The translations under genes and the position numbers were made by a program. From Alphaproteobacteria bacterium UBA6178 (lineage in GTDB: Bacteria > Pseudomonadota > Alphaproteobacteria > Rickettsiales > UBA3002), in contig DITS01000048.1 of NCBI GenBank assembly GCA_002422205.1, positions 1 through 64,000 on the forward strand: DNA of 64,000 nt, in the 5' to 3' direction. Below are positions 57,658-64,000 of this stretch, piece after piece. Position 1 is the stretch's first letter, and each line of letters starts with the position of its first letter. The notes beneath the pieces were generated by a model. It was not told where the DNA came from and ran no database searches. It was given only the letters and a program-made list of their open reading frames with translations.

Positions 57658-58107
57658 TCAGCAGTCTTGTAAAATTTGCTGCGGCCAGTTTTGCTGCCAT
57701 TGCGCGGTGGCGCTGGCACTGAAGGAACCCGAGGCTGTGAATTCCGCTTTATTGTGCGGCAGGCAGGGCTGGCTACCTTGCTGCAGTTGCAGCAGATGCG
57801 CGATTTTTTGGTGCAGATAGAGCGGATCATAGCCCGCATAGTCGCAGACGGTGCGAAAATCGCGGCTGTAATGGGTTAGCCAAGCCAGCGCCTCACGTTT
57901 GCAACGGCGTGCATAGGGTTTGTGGGAATTGCTGAATGCATCGGTGATCGCCTGCATCAGCACTGCGCGCCATATAGCCTGCTCACGCAAGGTGGGATTG
58001 GCCGGGTGCTGCGTCATGCCGTCATCGAAACCCCCATCACTCGATTTACGCCGCTTGCGTGCCTGCTTGGGAACAAAATGACGCAGGGTAGGAAAGGACT
58101 CAGTCAT
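57658..58107 (-). CDS. Hypothetical phage-like protein
   Basis: A 149-residue protein. The core PTLREQAIWRAVLMQAITDAFS, then KREALAWLTHYSRDFRTVCDYAGYDPLYLHQKI, resembles small helix-rich phage proteins that occur beside terminase genes in alphaproteobacteria (WxxVVxQAxxDA followed by DFxxVCxxAGxDP); the resemblance is from memory. The ribosome site AGAGG precedes the ATG. It is cotranscribed with the RGRPPL-type gene. Function is unknown, perhaps regulatory. Confidence 0.7.
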   Translation of the reverse strand: MTESFPTLRHFVPKQARKRRKSSDGGFDDGMTQHPANPTLREQAIWRAVLMQAITDAFSNSHKPYARRCKREALAWLTHYSRDFRTVCDYAGYDPLYLHQKIAHLLQLQQGSQPCLPHNKAEFTASGSFSASATAQWQQNWPQQILQDC

Positions 58108-58308
58108 GGCAACCTCTTAAATCAATGGTTAATAGGATGGGCAAAACAAAAGTACGCACAATAAATGTGGTGGAAATGGGGAGGGTTGAGTTAAAGCATA
58201 GATTCTACCATTAGTTTTAAATTAATTTAGATTAACAACTATAGATAGCGTTATGTCAAATGCAACCCAAAAGCGGAAGCCACAAAAAATAGGAAAATAG
58301 GGGCTTCC

Positions 58309-58737
58309 ATGGTGGTTACGCATGGGGCTAACATGGTAAATCTAGTGTGGGGTCAGAATGTGAATGACACATCAATCAACCATCTGCAGGCTCAAACCAC
58401 AGGCGAAAGCGTGCGCCAGACCCGCCAATTATGTAGCCGCTTCGCTCGTCTGCTGATGGCGCAGATTGAATTGCTGGGGCAGCCCGAAGCGGTAGATGAG
58501 GCACAAACCGCCCTGTATGCACGCTATTTCGGCAAAGATGCGCCGCTTGCAGGGCTGACAAAATTGGTAAGCCTGCACAAAAGCCTGATTGATCTGGAAG
58601 CCGAAGCGCAGAAACTAGAATCGCAAAAAGCGGAGATGTTACCTGCGCATTTGACTGATACGGATTGGGAATTGCTGGGCCGATGCGTCGACCGTTACCG
58701 CGAGCATGCGGCAACACAACCGACTAGTGAATCGTAG
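58309..58737 (+). CDS. Hypothetical helical protein
   Basis: Unrecognised 142-residue protein, helical and soluble, with an amphipathic stretch (SVRQTRQLCSRFARLLMAQIELLG) and a charged segment (LIDLEAEAQKLESQKAEM). Size and position near phage-like genes would suit a small phage or terminase-associated protein, but I see no diagnostic motif. Starts at 58309 or 58333 are possible. Its end overlaps the convergent gene by 14 bases. Confidence 0.6.
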   Translation: MVVTHGANMVNLVWGQNVNDTSINHLQAQTTGESVRQTRQLCSRFARLLMAQIELLGQPEAVDEAQTALYARYFGKDAPLAGLTKLVSLHKSLIDLEAEAQKLESQKAEMLPAHLTDTDWELLGRCVDRYREHAATQPTSES

Positions 58738-59494
58738 GACGCTCGGGATGATCGGGGATGTAGAGCATGGTGGCGCGATTGGTAAACACCCCTTCATGCA
58801 ACGGATCGCCGGGCTTGGCGGCAAAGCGTGGCGCTTTATGCCGGTACAGCTTCCATAGATTGCCTTCTTCACGCAGCACATGATTCAATGCGGCGATGCC
58901 TGCGAATTCATCATAGGTGGTATCGGCGATCTGATCGGCTTGCGTGATCATATCGGCAAAAAACTGCATCATCGGCCCGATGCGGTAGGTGGCAAAGCAG
59001 GGCGCTTGCACGGCACGCTGACCGGCGATGCGGATAGCGCGTACATAGGAGCCGGGCAGGGGGTCGTAGCTTTGGCGCGCCGCCAGCATGCGCTTGAGCC
59101 GCATGCGCAGGATGGCATTACGCTCGCTGCGGGGCGAATCAAACCGTTCGGTGAGCATCACCGGCTCGTAGCGGGCGCGCTCCATGCGGGCATTAGCCAG
59201 AAATTCGAGCGCTAAAGGACTGTCGATCGCGGTGCAGGTACGAAATTGCTGTAAAGATTCCTGCGGGCTAAGCCAGCCTTCCGCCGAGATAGACGCCGCG
59301 ACATTAACGAGATTCGCCATTAATTCGGTGAGTTTATAGCCTGGCATATAATGGGTGTCGGGGTGAGACAGCAAACGCAGCGCCGATTCGCTCACTGCAT
59401 CGCGGCATTCAGGGAATAAAACCGCGCCGCTTTTATGCAGCCGCTCAAAGAAGCCGTTTAGAATGGCCATGAAATCATCGGAGTTGCGGATCAT
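58724..59494 (-). CDS. Hypothetical protein
   Basis: Unrecognised 256-residue soluble protein, largely helical, with several Arg-rich stretches (NARMERARYEPVMLTERFDSPRSERNAILRMRLKRML). No signal peptide or membrane segment. No clear ribosome site is seen before the ATG at 59494. It sits in the phage-like stretch and overlaps the convergent gene by 14 bases. No function is proposed. Confidence 0.68.
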   Translation of the reverse strand: MIRNSDDFMAILNGFFERLHKSGAVLFPECRDAVSESALRLLSHPDTHYMPGYKLTELMANLVNVAASISAEGWLSPQESLQQFRTCTAIDSPLALEFLANARMERARYEPVMLTERFDSPRSERNAILRMRLKRMLAARQSYDPLPGSYVRAIRIAGQRAVQAPCFATYRIGPMMQFFADMITQADQIADTTYDEFAGIAALNHVLREEGNLWKLYRHKAPRFAAKPGDPLHEGVFTNRATMLYIPDHPERPTIH

Positions 59495-59591
59495 AAGGCT
59501 AATATATCACTAAATTATCAATAAATCGTTAATGATAGATAGGGCGCGCCAGCTAAATTACAACATTGGGACGGAATTAGGCGGCGTAAGA

Positions 59592-59870
59592 CTAAACGTC
59601 GAAGCCGTATTTGTCTTTGAGCATGGCTTTAATATCCTCATTAGGCTCTTCGCCATAACAGGAGGCAATGACTTTACCGAAATCTTCCAGATCGATCATG
59701 CCGTCGCCTTCGATCGCCTTCATGAACGCCGCTTCGCGCGGGGGCTCGACCAGCACAAAATAATAAGCCCAGCGGCCCGTGGAGTCTTTGGCCTTAAGCT
59801 TGTGCACCAGGTGCCCTTTTTTGGCGATAATCTGGTCTACAAATGATTTTTTATCCGTGCTTTCTGTCAT
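59592..59870 (-). CDS. Small conserved-looking hypothetical protein
   Basis: A 92-residue protein: SFVDQIIAKKGHLVHKLKAKDSTGRWAYYFVLVEPP, then MIDLEDFGKVIASCYGEEPNEDIKAMLKDKYGF. The compact alpha/beta pattern and ordinary composition suggest a housekeeping small protein rather than phage debris, and similar sequences seem familiar from alphaproteobacteria, but I cannot name a function. It stands alone between two uncharacterised genes. Confidence 0.75.
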   Translation of the reverse strand: MTESTDKKSFVDQIIAKKGHLVHKLKAKDSTGRWAYYFVLVEPPREAAFMKAIEGDGMIDLEDFGKVIASCYGEEPNEDIKAMLKDKYGFDV

Positions 59871-60023
59871 ACAGACCGAATCTACCTTATTATTAAGCGC
59901 TTGTCACTAAGGCTACAGAATATCGACTTAAAATCAACCGATAGATAAGTTTGCTCGATGTTGCTCATACTTTTGCCCCTACTGTTGCCAAAACGCACGC
60001 AATAGGTGTGTTTATGCTAACCA

Positions 60024-61031
60024 TTAGTACAATTTCCCACCCCCGCCATAGTGTAATTCGAGGGGATGTACGGGCGCAATGACGCTCTGATGCTCGGTGC
60101 CGCTTATGTAAGACTGCGGGGTCTTGCTGCGTGAGGCATCTGCAAAAGCGCTCGAATATAAATGCTCCACAATAAAAGGGGATTCTATAAGTATACGTAG
60201 ATCGCTTGCGCTTTTATCATTACGCATAAACATATCGACAGCACTCAATAGTACCTGACAGTGAACAAATGGAGTATACTTAAAATCCTTATGATTACCC
60301 ATGCCCTTATCAACCATGTCTTGATGTGCCAGTGTAAGGCTTTGCTGCGCAAATGCTGTTAGCAACGCCACTTTCTCCTGAGGGGTGGCCTGCGTATCAC
60401 TTGCGAAAAGTTCATCGGCATGCTGTTGCATATACTCGATCATCATACGGAAACGTACCTGCATTTCACGGTAGGGGTGAAGCGATTGCTTTACGTCTAA
60501 TTCGTAATCCATGAAATTCTCGTAAGGCGCTGCTGTGGAGAATTGCTTGTACGTCTCGGGGACAAATACAGTGCCTAGAGCAAGTGGTTTGGTAGCGATA
60601 TTTGCCAGATGCGCAAAGCTTAGTATTGCGTTATTAAAGGATGCATCGTCCATCTGCAGCACTTTGAAAATATGCTCGCGTAGCACGTCTTGCGTTTCAC
60701 CTTTGAAACAGGTCGCTGCTTCAATCTCAGGTAAAGCAGGTTTCAGAAGCAATGCGGCCATCAAGCGAAATGTGACATCCAGCGCGCTAAGGGATGAATG
60801 TTGCAAAGCAGGCTTTTCCATCATAAACCGTGCATAATCGGCAAACTGCGAGCGCAGCTGCGGATAAAACACTGAAAGTGGCTGTTCTTTCGCTTGCCAA
60901 ATGTGGTTTTGCTCAACAGGCAGCTTAACAGTGATATCGCTCAAATAATCAAGATGCCAATCAATCAAGGCCTTCCGTGCGAGACGGTCAACGGGCTTCG
61001 ACTCTTGGGATAATGTGATCTGTGGGTGCAT
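60024..61031 (-). CDS. Hypothetical protein
   Basis: Unrecognised 335-residue soluble helical protein. The ATG at 61031 has a near-ideal ribosome site (AAGGAG, 4-base spacing), so it is surely translated; ten upstream codons are left out. No membrane helix, repeats or catalytic motif are evident; His and Met are frequent and the C-terminus ends with a Gly run (HYGGGGKLY). It is divergent from the terminase fragment gene at 61109. Confidence 0.72.
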   Translation of the reverse strand: MHPQITLSQESKPVDRLARKALIDWHLDYLSDITVKLPVEQNHIWQAKEQPLSVFYPQLRSQFADYARFMMEKPALQHSSLSALDVTFRLMAALLLKPALPEIEAATCFKGETQDVLREHIFKVLQMDDASFNNAILSFAHLANIATKPLALGTVFVPETYKQFSTAAPYENFMDYELDVKQSLHPYREMQVRFRMMIEYMQQHADELFASDTQATPQEKVALLTAFAQQSLTLAHQDMVDKGMGNHKDFKYTPFVHCQVLLSAVDMFMRNDKSASDLRILIESPFIVEHLYSSAFADASRSKTPQSYISGTEHQSVIAPVHPLELHYGGGGKLY

Positions 61032-61108
61032 ATAACTCCTTAGCGCCGCACCATAACGCAAGCCTGTCGCGGCATGTGTGACAATTTGAAGAAAAATTCA
61101 GGGGCGAT

Positions 61109-62008
61109 ATGAACCAAGACGCTTTTGCTGCCCAGTGCCGCGACGTGGTGCTGCGGAATGATTTTAATGCCTTTATTGAACAATGTTTTAACCTACTCAA
61201 CCCAGCGCAAAGTTACAGCCATAACTGGCATATCGAGCTGGTGGCGCAAACGCTTGAAGCCTGTCGCAAAGGGGACATTACCCGGCTGATTATCAATATG
61301 CCGCCGCGCTCGCTAAAGTCGGTCTGCGTATCGGTGGCATGGCCCGCTTGGATACTCGCGCATCAACCACATAAGCGGATTATGGCAGCCAGCTATGCGC
61401 AATCCTTAAGCGAAAAACATTCGCTGGATTGCCGCACGGTCATGCAAAGCGGCTGGTATCGGCGGCTGTTTCCGGCCACACAGCTCAGCCGCGCGCAAAA
61501 TGAGAAGCATAAATTCATTACCTCACAGCAGGGCATGCGGCTGGCTACGTCGGTGCTGGGGGCGGCCACGGGCGAGGGCGGCGATATTTTGATTGCCGAT
61601 GATATTATAAACCCGTTGCAAGCGATGAGCCGCACCAGCCGTGATAATATGAATGGCTGGTTCGAGCATACCTTCGCATCGCGGCTGAATAACAAGCGGC
61701 AAGGCTGCATTGTGGTGGTGATGCAACGGCTACATTGCGACGATATCAGCGGCCTGTTGTTGCGCAAAGGGGGGTGGGAGCATTTGTGTTTACCTGCCAT
61801 AGCGCCGCATACGCAGCATTGGGTGATTAATGGACGGGAATGGCGCGTGGCCAAGGGGGATTTGCTACACCCTGCGCGTGAGGATGCGCAACTGGTAGAG
61901 CGCGCAAGGCAGGAGCTGGGTAGCGCATATTTTGCCGCACAATATTTGCAGCAACCGCTATCGCTCGATGGCGGGATGGTCAAGCTCGCGTGGTTCGCGC
62001 GCTATTAG
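61109..62008 (+). CDS. Phage terminase large subunit, ATPase part (split gene)
   Basis: A 299-residue protein equal to the N-terminal, ATPase half of a phage large terminase (DNA-packaging motor). Walker A-like NMPPRSLKS, Walker B region GDILIADD and the following RLNNKRQGCIVVVMQRLHCDD coupling region are intact. It ends with GGMVKLAWFARY and a stop, exactly where full-length terminases continue with a short linker into the nuclease domain. The nuclease half is encoded separately from about 62322. The stop codon shares TTAG with the convergent small gene at 62005. Confidence 0.88.
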   Translation: MNQDAFAAQCRDVVLRNDFNAFIEQCFNLLNPAQSYSHNWHIELVAQTLEACRKGDITRLIINMPPRSLKSVCVSVAWPAWILAHQPHKRIMAASYAQSLSEKHSLDCRTVMQSGWYRRLFPATQLSRAQNEKHKFITSQQGMRLATSVLGAATGEGGDILIADDIINPLQAMSRTSRDNMNGWFEHTFASRLNNKRQGCIVVVMQRLHCDDISGLLLRKGGWEHLCLPAIAPHTQHWVINGREWRVAKGDLLHPAREDAQLVERARQELGSAYFAAQYLQQPLSLDGGMVKLAWFARY

Positions 62009-62256
62009 AGGAGTATATCGCAGGGGCCTTTATCGGCTGCATTGCCGGTTAAGCCATGTTTGGCCTCGGTGGCGGTGTGCAGATGACCAGCAACCAAATT
62101 AGCCACGGTGAGGAAATCACTCGCAATATGATTCACTTCCTGCGCGGAGGCGGTGGATGCAGATGTATCGGCGTCTAAATGTCCAAGCAGGGATTGGATA
62201 TAGGAAAGGCTGGGTTCTGAGGTGGAAGATTGGTAGGCGGATTGATCTGTGCTCAT
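62005..62256 (-). CDS. Small protein encoded inside the terminase split
   Basis: An 83-residue Ser/Thr/Ala/His-rich soluble protein (MSTDQSAYQSSTSEPSLSY to GNAADKGPCDILL) on the opposite strand. It fills most of the gap between the two terminase halves and has a fair ribosome site (AGAGGTCGCT before the ATG). I recognise no family. It may be the cargo of the insertion that split the terminase gene. Confidence 0.5.
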   Translation of the reverse strand: MSTDQSAYQSSTSEPSLSYIQSLLGHLDADTSASTASAQEVNHIASDFLTVANLVAGHLHTATEAKHGLTGNAADKGPCDILL

Positions 62257-62321
62257 AGCGACCTCTGTTGTTTTTATGGTTTCAGTATAGCGAAAATTTG
62301 CTGCCGAAATATGAAGCTTTC

Positions 62322-62846
62322 ATGATGATTAAAAAAGAATGCAAGGGGCGCGGCATGCGAATTATTCAGTCATGGGATACGGCGATTAAAGCTGGAAGTG
62401 GGCATGATGCCAGCGTATGCGCTACCTTTGCGCAAGCACCTGACGGGATGCATCAACTGCGCGATATGGCGGTGCTGCGGCTGGAATATCCGGAGCTGAA
62501 ACGCGCGGTGCTACAACTCGCCAGCCGCTATGAGCCGGAGGTAATACTGATTGAGGACAAGGCAAGCGGGCAATCGCTGATTCAGGATTTGCGGCGTGAA
62601 ACGCAACTACCCATTATCGCGATTATGCCACAAGGGGACAAGCTCACACGTTTTGCACGGATTACGCCAATGATTGAGGCGGGCAAAGTGGCCTTGCCGC
62701 ATGTGGCACCGTGGCTGGCGGCGTTTGAGCAGGAAATCCTCAGTTTTCCCAATGGCGGACATGACGATCAGGTCGATGCGCTCTCGCAATACCTGAATTG
62801 GGTGCGCACGCAGCAATGGGAAGGGCTGCGCCTACGCAGGGTTTGA
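62322..62846 (+). CDS. Phage terminase large subunit, nuclease part (split gene)
   Basis: The C-terminal nuclease half of a large terminase. It keeps the acidic residues of the RNase H-like fold: RIIQSWDTAIK, VILIEDKASGQSL and NGGHDDQVDALSQYLNW. Candidate starts are a TTG at 62268, the ATG at 62322 and the ATG at 62355; the last has AAGGGG 8 bases ahead and leaves a minimal domain of 163 residues. Either this half is expressed as a separate protein or the gene is a remnant. All catalytic residues are still present. Confidence 0.82.
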   Translation: MMIKKECKGRGMRIIQSWDTAIKAGSGHDASVCATFAQAPDGMHQLRDMAVLRLEYPELKRAVLQLASRYEPEVILIEDKASGQSLIQDLRRETQLPIIAIMPQGDKLTRFARITPMIEAGKVALPHVAPWLAAFEQEILSFPNGGHDDQVDALSQYLNWVRTQQWEGLRLRRV

Positions 62847-62942
62847 GCCTATCTTGTCATCGAATCTTCATAATTAGCACACGGAACCTGTGTTATATTA
62901 GCTATAACCACAGAATTATATGTTTGCTTAAGAAGAGGGAGA

Positions 62943-63503
62943 ATGTCCCAGAAACTCACACAGACACAGCAGGCAACGAAGGATGGGCTGGAAGAAGATA
63001 TCCAGCTACCCGATATTGTCCGTAAGCCCTATCGTGGGCCTAGTGAATCGGTGACCGCGCTCACCCGCGGTGCGCTGCTGGGTGTTTTGGGCTTTTTTAC
63101 CGGCAAAGAAATCGCACGTGGCGGTGCCAGCCTGCGCGAAGGCACAAAAAATAAGCTATACAGCAAGCAATGGTCCTATTATCTGGCCGCAGCCGGTGCG
63201 CTGCTGGGCGTGTATTCCGCTTCGAAAGAGGTACGCGAAAATAAAAATCAGGTGAGTGAACTCAAAAGCGGCATTAACAAAATTCATGAGCAGAATTTGG
63301 CGCTGAAGCAAGAGCTGAAAGACCAGCTGGCAGGCAAGGGCGTACTCACGGCATTTAAGGATGAATGGACGCAAGCGCCCGAAGAACATGAGGCGGACGA
63401 AGGCGCCAAGGCCGAAAAGCCCGCCACGCATATTGCGCTGGATGGTGCCAAACACAAACCCAGCCATCATGTTAGCCATGGGTCGGAGCATCAGCAGGGA
63501 TAA
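62943..63503 (+). CDS. Hypothetical protein with glycine-rich membrane helices and coiled coil
   Basis: A 186-residue protein. Two glycine-rich hydrophobic stretches (LTRGALLGVLGFFTGKEIARGGA, about 39-60, and YYLAAAGALLGVYSA, about 78-92) are followed by a coiled coil (about 95-130, ENKNQVSELKSGINKIHEQNLALKQELKDQ) and a charged, His-rich tail. The pattern resembles membrane-hairpin proteins, but I cannot name a family. The ribosome site AGAGGGAGA precedes the ATG. Confidence 0.68.
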   Translation: MSQKLTQTQQATKDGLEEDIQLPDIVRKPYRGPSESVTALTRGALLGVLGFFTGKEIARGGASLREGTKNKLYSKQWSYYLAAAGALLGVYSASKEVRENKNQVSELKSGINKIHEQNLALKQELKDQLAGKGVLTAFKDEWTQAPEEHEADEGAKAEKPATHIALDGAKHKPSHHVSHGSEHQQG

Positions 63504-63627
63504 CCCTGCTAAATTTTTTCATCAAAATACATATTAGGGACTTCCGCCCTGTCAGGGTGGGGTTTATAACCGTAAATATAGCGTGGGATTAGTAGGTGAA
63601 GCGGGGGGGGGTGGAGGAGAGTTGGGC

Positions 63628-63653
63628 AAAAAAAGAGTCGCCGGGGCGACTCT
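63628..63653 (-). terminator. Rho-independent terminator
   Basis: Perfect 9-bp stem AGAGTCGCC / GGCGACTCT with a 2-base loop; on the minus strand a run of seven T follows. It ends the small membrane protein gene at 63671. Confidence 0.93.
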
Positions 63654-63670
63654 AAGGTAGGATGTGACGA

Positions 63671-63940
63671 CTAACCGTACTTGTCGCGGTTTTCGTCAGT
63701 GATACGACGCTGGGTGTCCCATTCGTCGTATTGTTTTATGCGGCCTCTTCTTTTGGAGGAGCCGCAGTGGTTTATTCCCCAGTTGGCGATTTGTATACCA
63801 AGAGCTGGGAAAGCCCACATTACATACAACAGGAAAGCAAGGGGACGTATAGCTATCCCCCAACCTCTGCTTTTTCTCCACGCCCACCTTAACCAAAGAA
63901 AGATGAGGGCAAGGAGGATTAAAAGCCACAGATGCTCCAT
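63671..63940 (-). CDS. Small membrane protein
   Basis: An 89-residue product from the ATG at 63940, which has AAGGAG 6 bases ahead; a longer frame to 63967 is unlikely. Two hydrophobic helices (LWLLILLALIFLWLRWAW and IAIRPLAFLLYVMWAFPALGI) are followed by a hydrophilic Arg-rich tail (KQYDEWDTQRRITDENRDKYG). Unrecognised function. A strong terminator follows. Confidence 0.7.
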   Translation of the reverse strand: MEHLWLLILLALIFLWLRWAWRKSRGWGIAIRPLAFLLYVMWAFPALGIQIANWGINHCGSSKRRGRIKQYDEWDTQRRITDENRDKYG

Positions 63941-64000
63941 GACTTTCTCCTTGAGTTGAGGAGTCATAATTGACTCGGGTTCAACTATAAAAATTCATAA

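Noticed and set aside
57109..62846. Intact prophage
   Set aside because: No integrase, portal, capsid, tail or lysis genes are seen and the terminase is split.

Overview
The window reads as a chromosomal segment of an alphaproteobacterium with intermediate GC and compact gene packing. The class call rests on several typical neighbourhoods: eno next to an FtsB/DivIC-like gene and a pyruvate dehydrogenase cluster, ppiD leading into trpE-trpG-trpD-trpC, a COQ9-family protein, a FzlA-type GST-fold protein, and a short ComEC without a metallo-beta-lactamase domain. I cannot place it below class with confidence. Some phage-like genes near the right end recall Rickettsiales and related groups. No rRNA, tRNA or CRISPR array was seen.

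Layout. 1-1273: end of a cytochrome c maturation operon (ccmD, ccmE, ccmF cut by the window edge). 1274-1936: a gene-free patch packed with different dispersed palindromic repeats. 1937-6050: a PAS/EAL signalling protein and dapD-dapE for lysine/diaminopimelate. 6105-10225: truA, fmt, a small secreted protein, def and gltX on the minus strand. 10402-14153: comEC, a TraB/GumN protein and a DUF599 membrane protein. 14164-19954: ppiD-trpEGDC. 20087-26907: tpiA, secG, pyrG, kdsA, eno and an ftsB-like gene. 27068-33807: pdhA, a four-helix-bundle (S23/23S rRNA IVP family) gene, pdhB, an RDD protein, a SIMPL protein, pdhC and lpd. 33961-40482: small unknowns, a COQ9-family protein, a hybrid-free histidine kinase, a BTLCP cysteine peptidase, glutaredoxin and FzlA. 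40544-46491: glutamate synthase gltD-gltB. 46563-50371: a secreted Hint-domain protein followed by a TadG-like and two TadE-like genes. 50699-55796: an RTX protein, a DUF368/PopT carrier, a fatty-acid-hydroxylase-type enzyme, a MarR-GNAT fusion and a pilin-like membrane protein. 55857-56930: three Flp pilin genes. 57109-62846: a mostly uncharacterised stretch with phage-like proteins and a terminase large subunit split in two. 62943-63940: two small membrane-associated proteins.

The most unusual signal is a set of short 7-bp repeat arrays. One family (TTTTAGG / CCTAAAA) forms inverted flanks around the four-helix-bundle gene that sits between pdhA and pdhB, and it also stands alone within 0-2 bases of the start codons of truA and gltX. 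A second family (GAGTTCA, four units each) lies in frame inside dapE and inside the interdomain linker of pdhC. I read this as a possible small mobile or RNA-level element carrying an S23/IVP-family protein, with solo scars elsewhere. That is inference and needs genome comparison.

Other points: four of the eight convergent gene pairs share their stop codons in exactly 4 bases; the pilin genes flp2 and flp3 lie in a recent tandem duplication; and a Hint (intein-like) domain sits on a secreted protein in a Tad-pilus-like operon.
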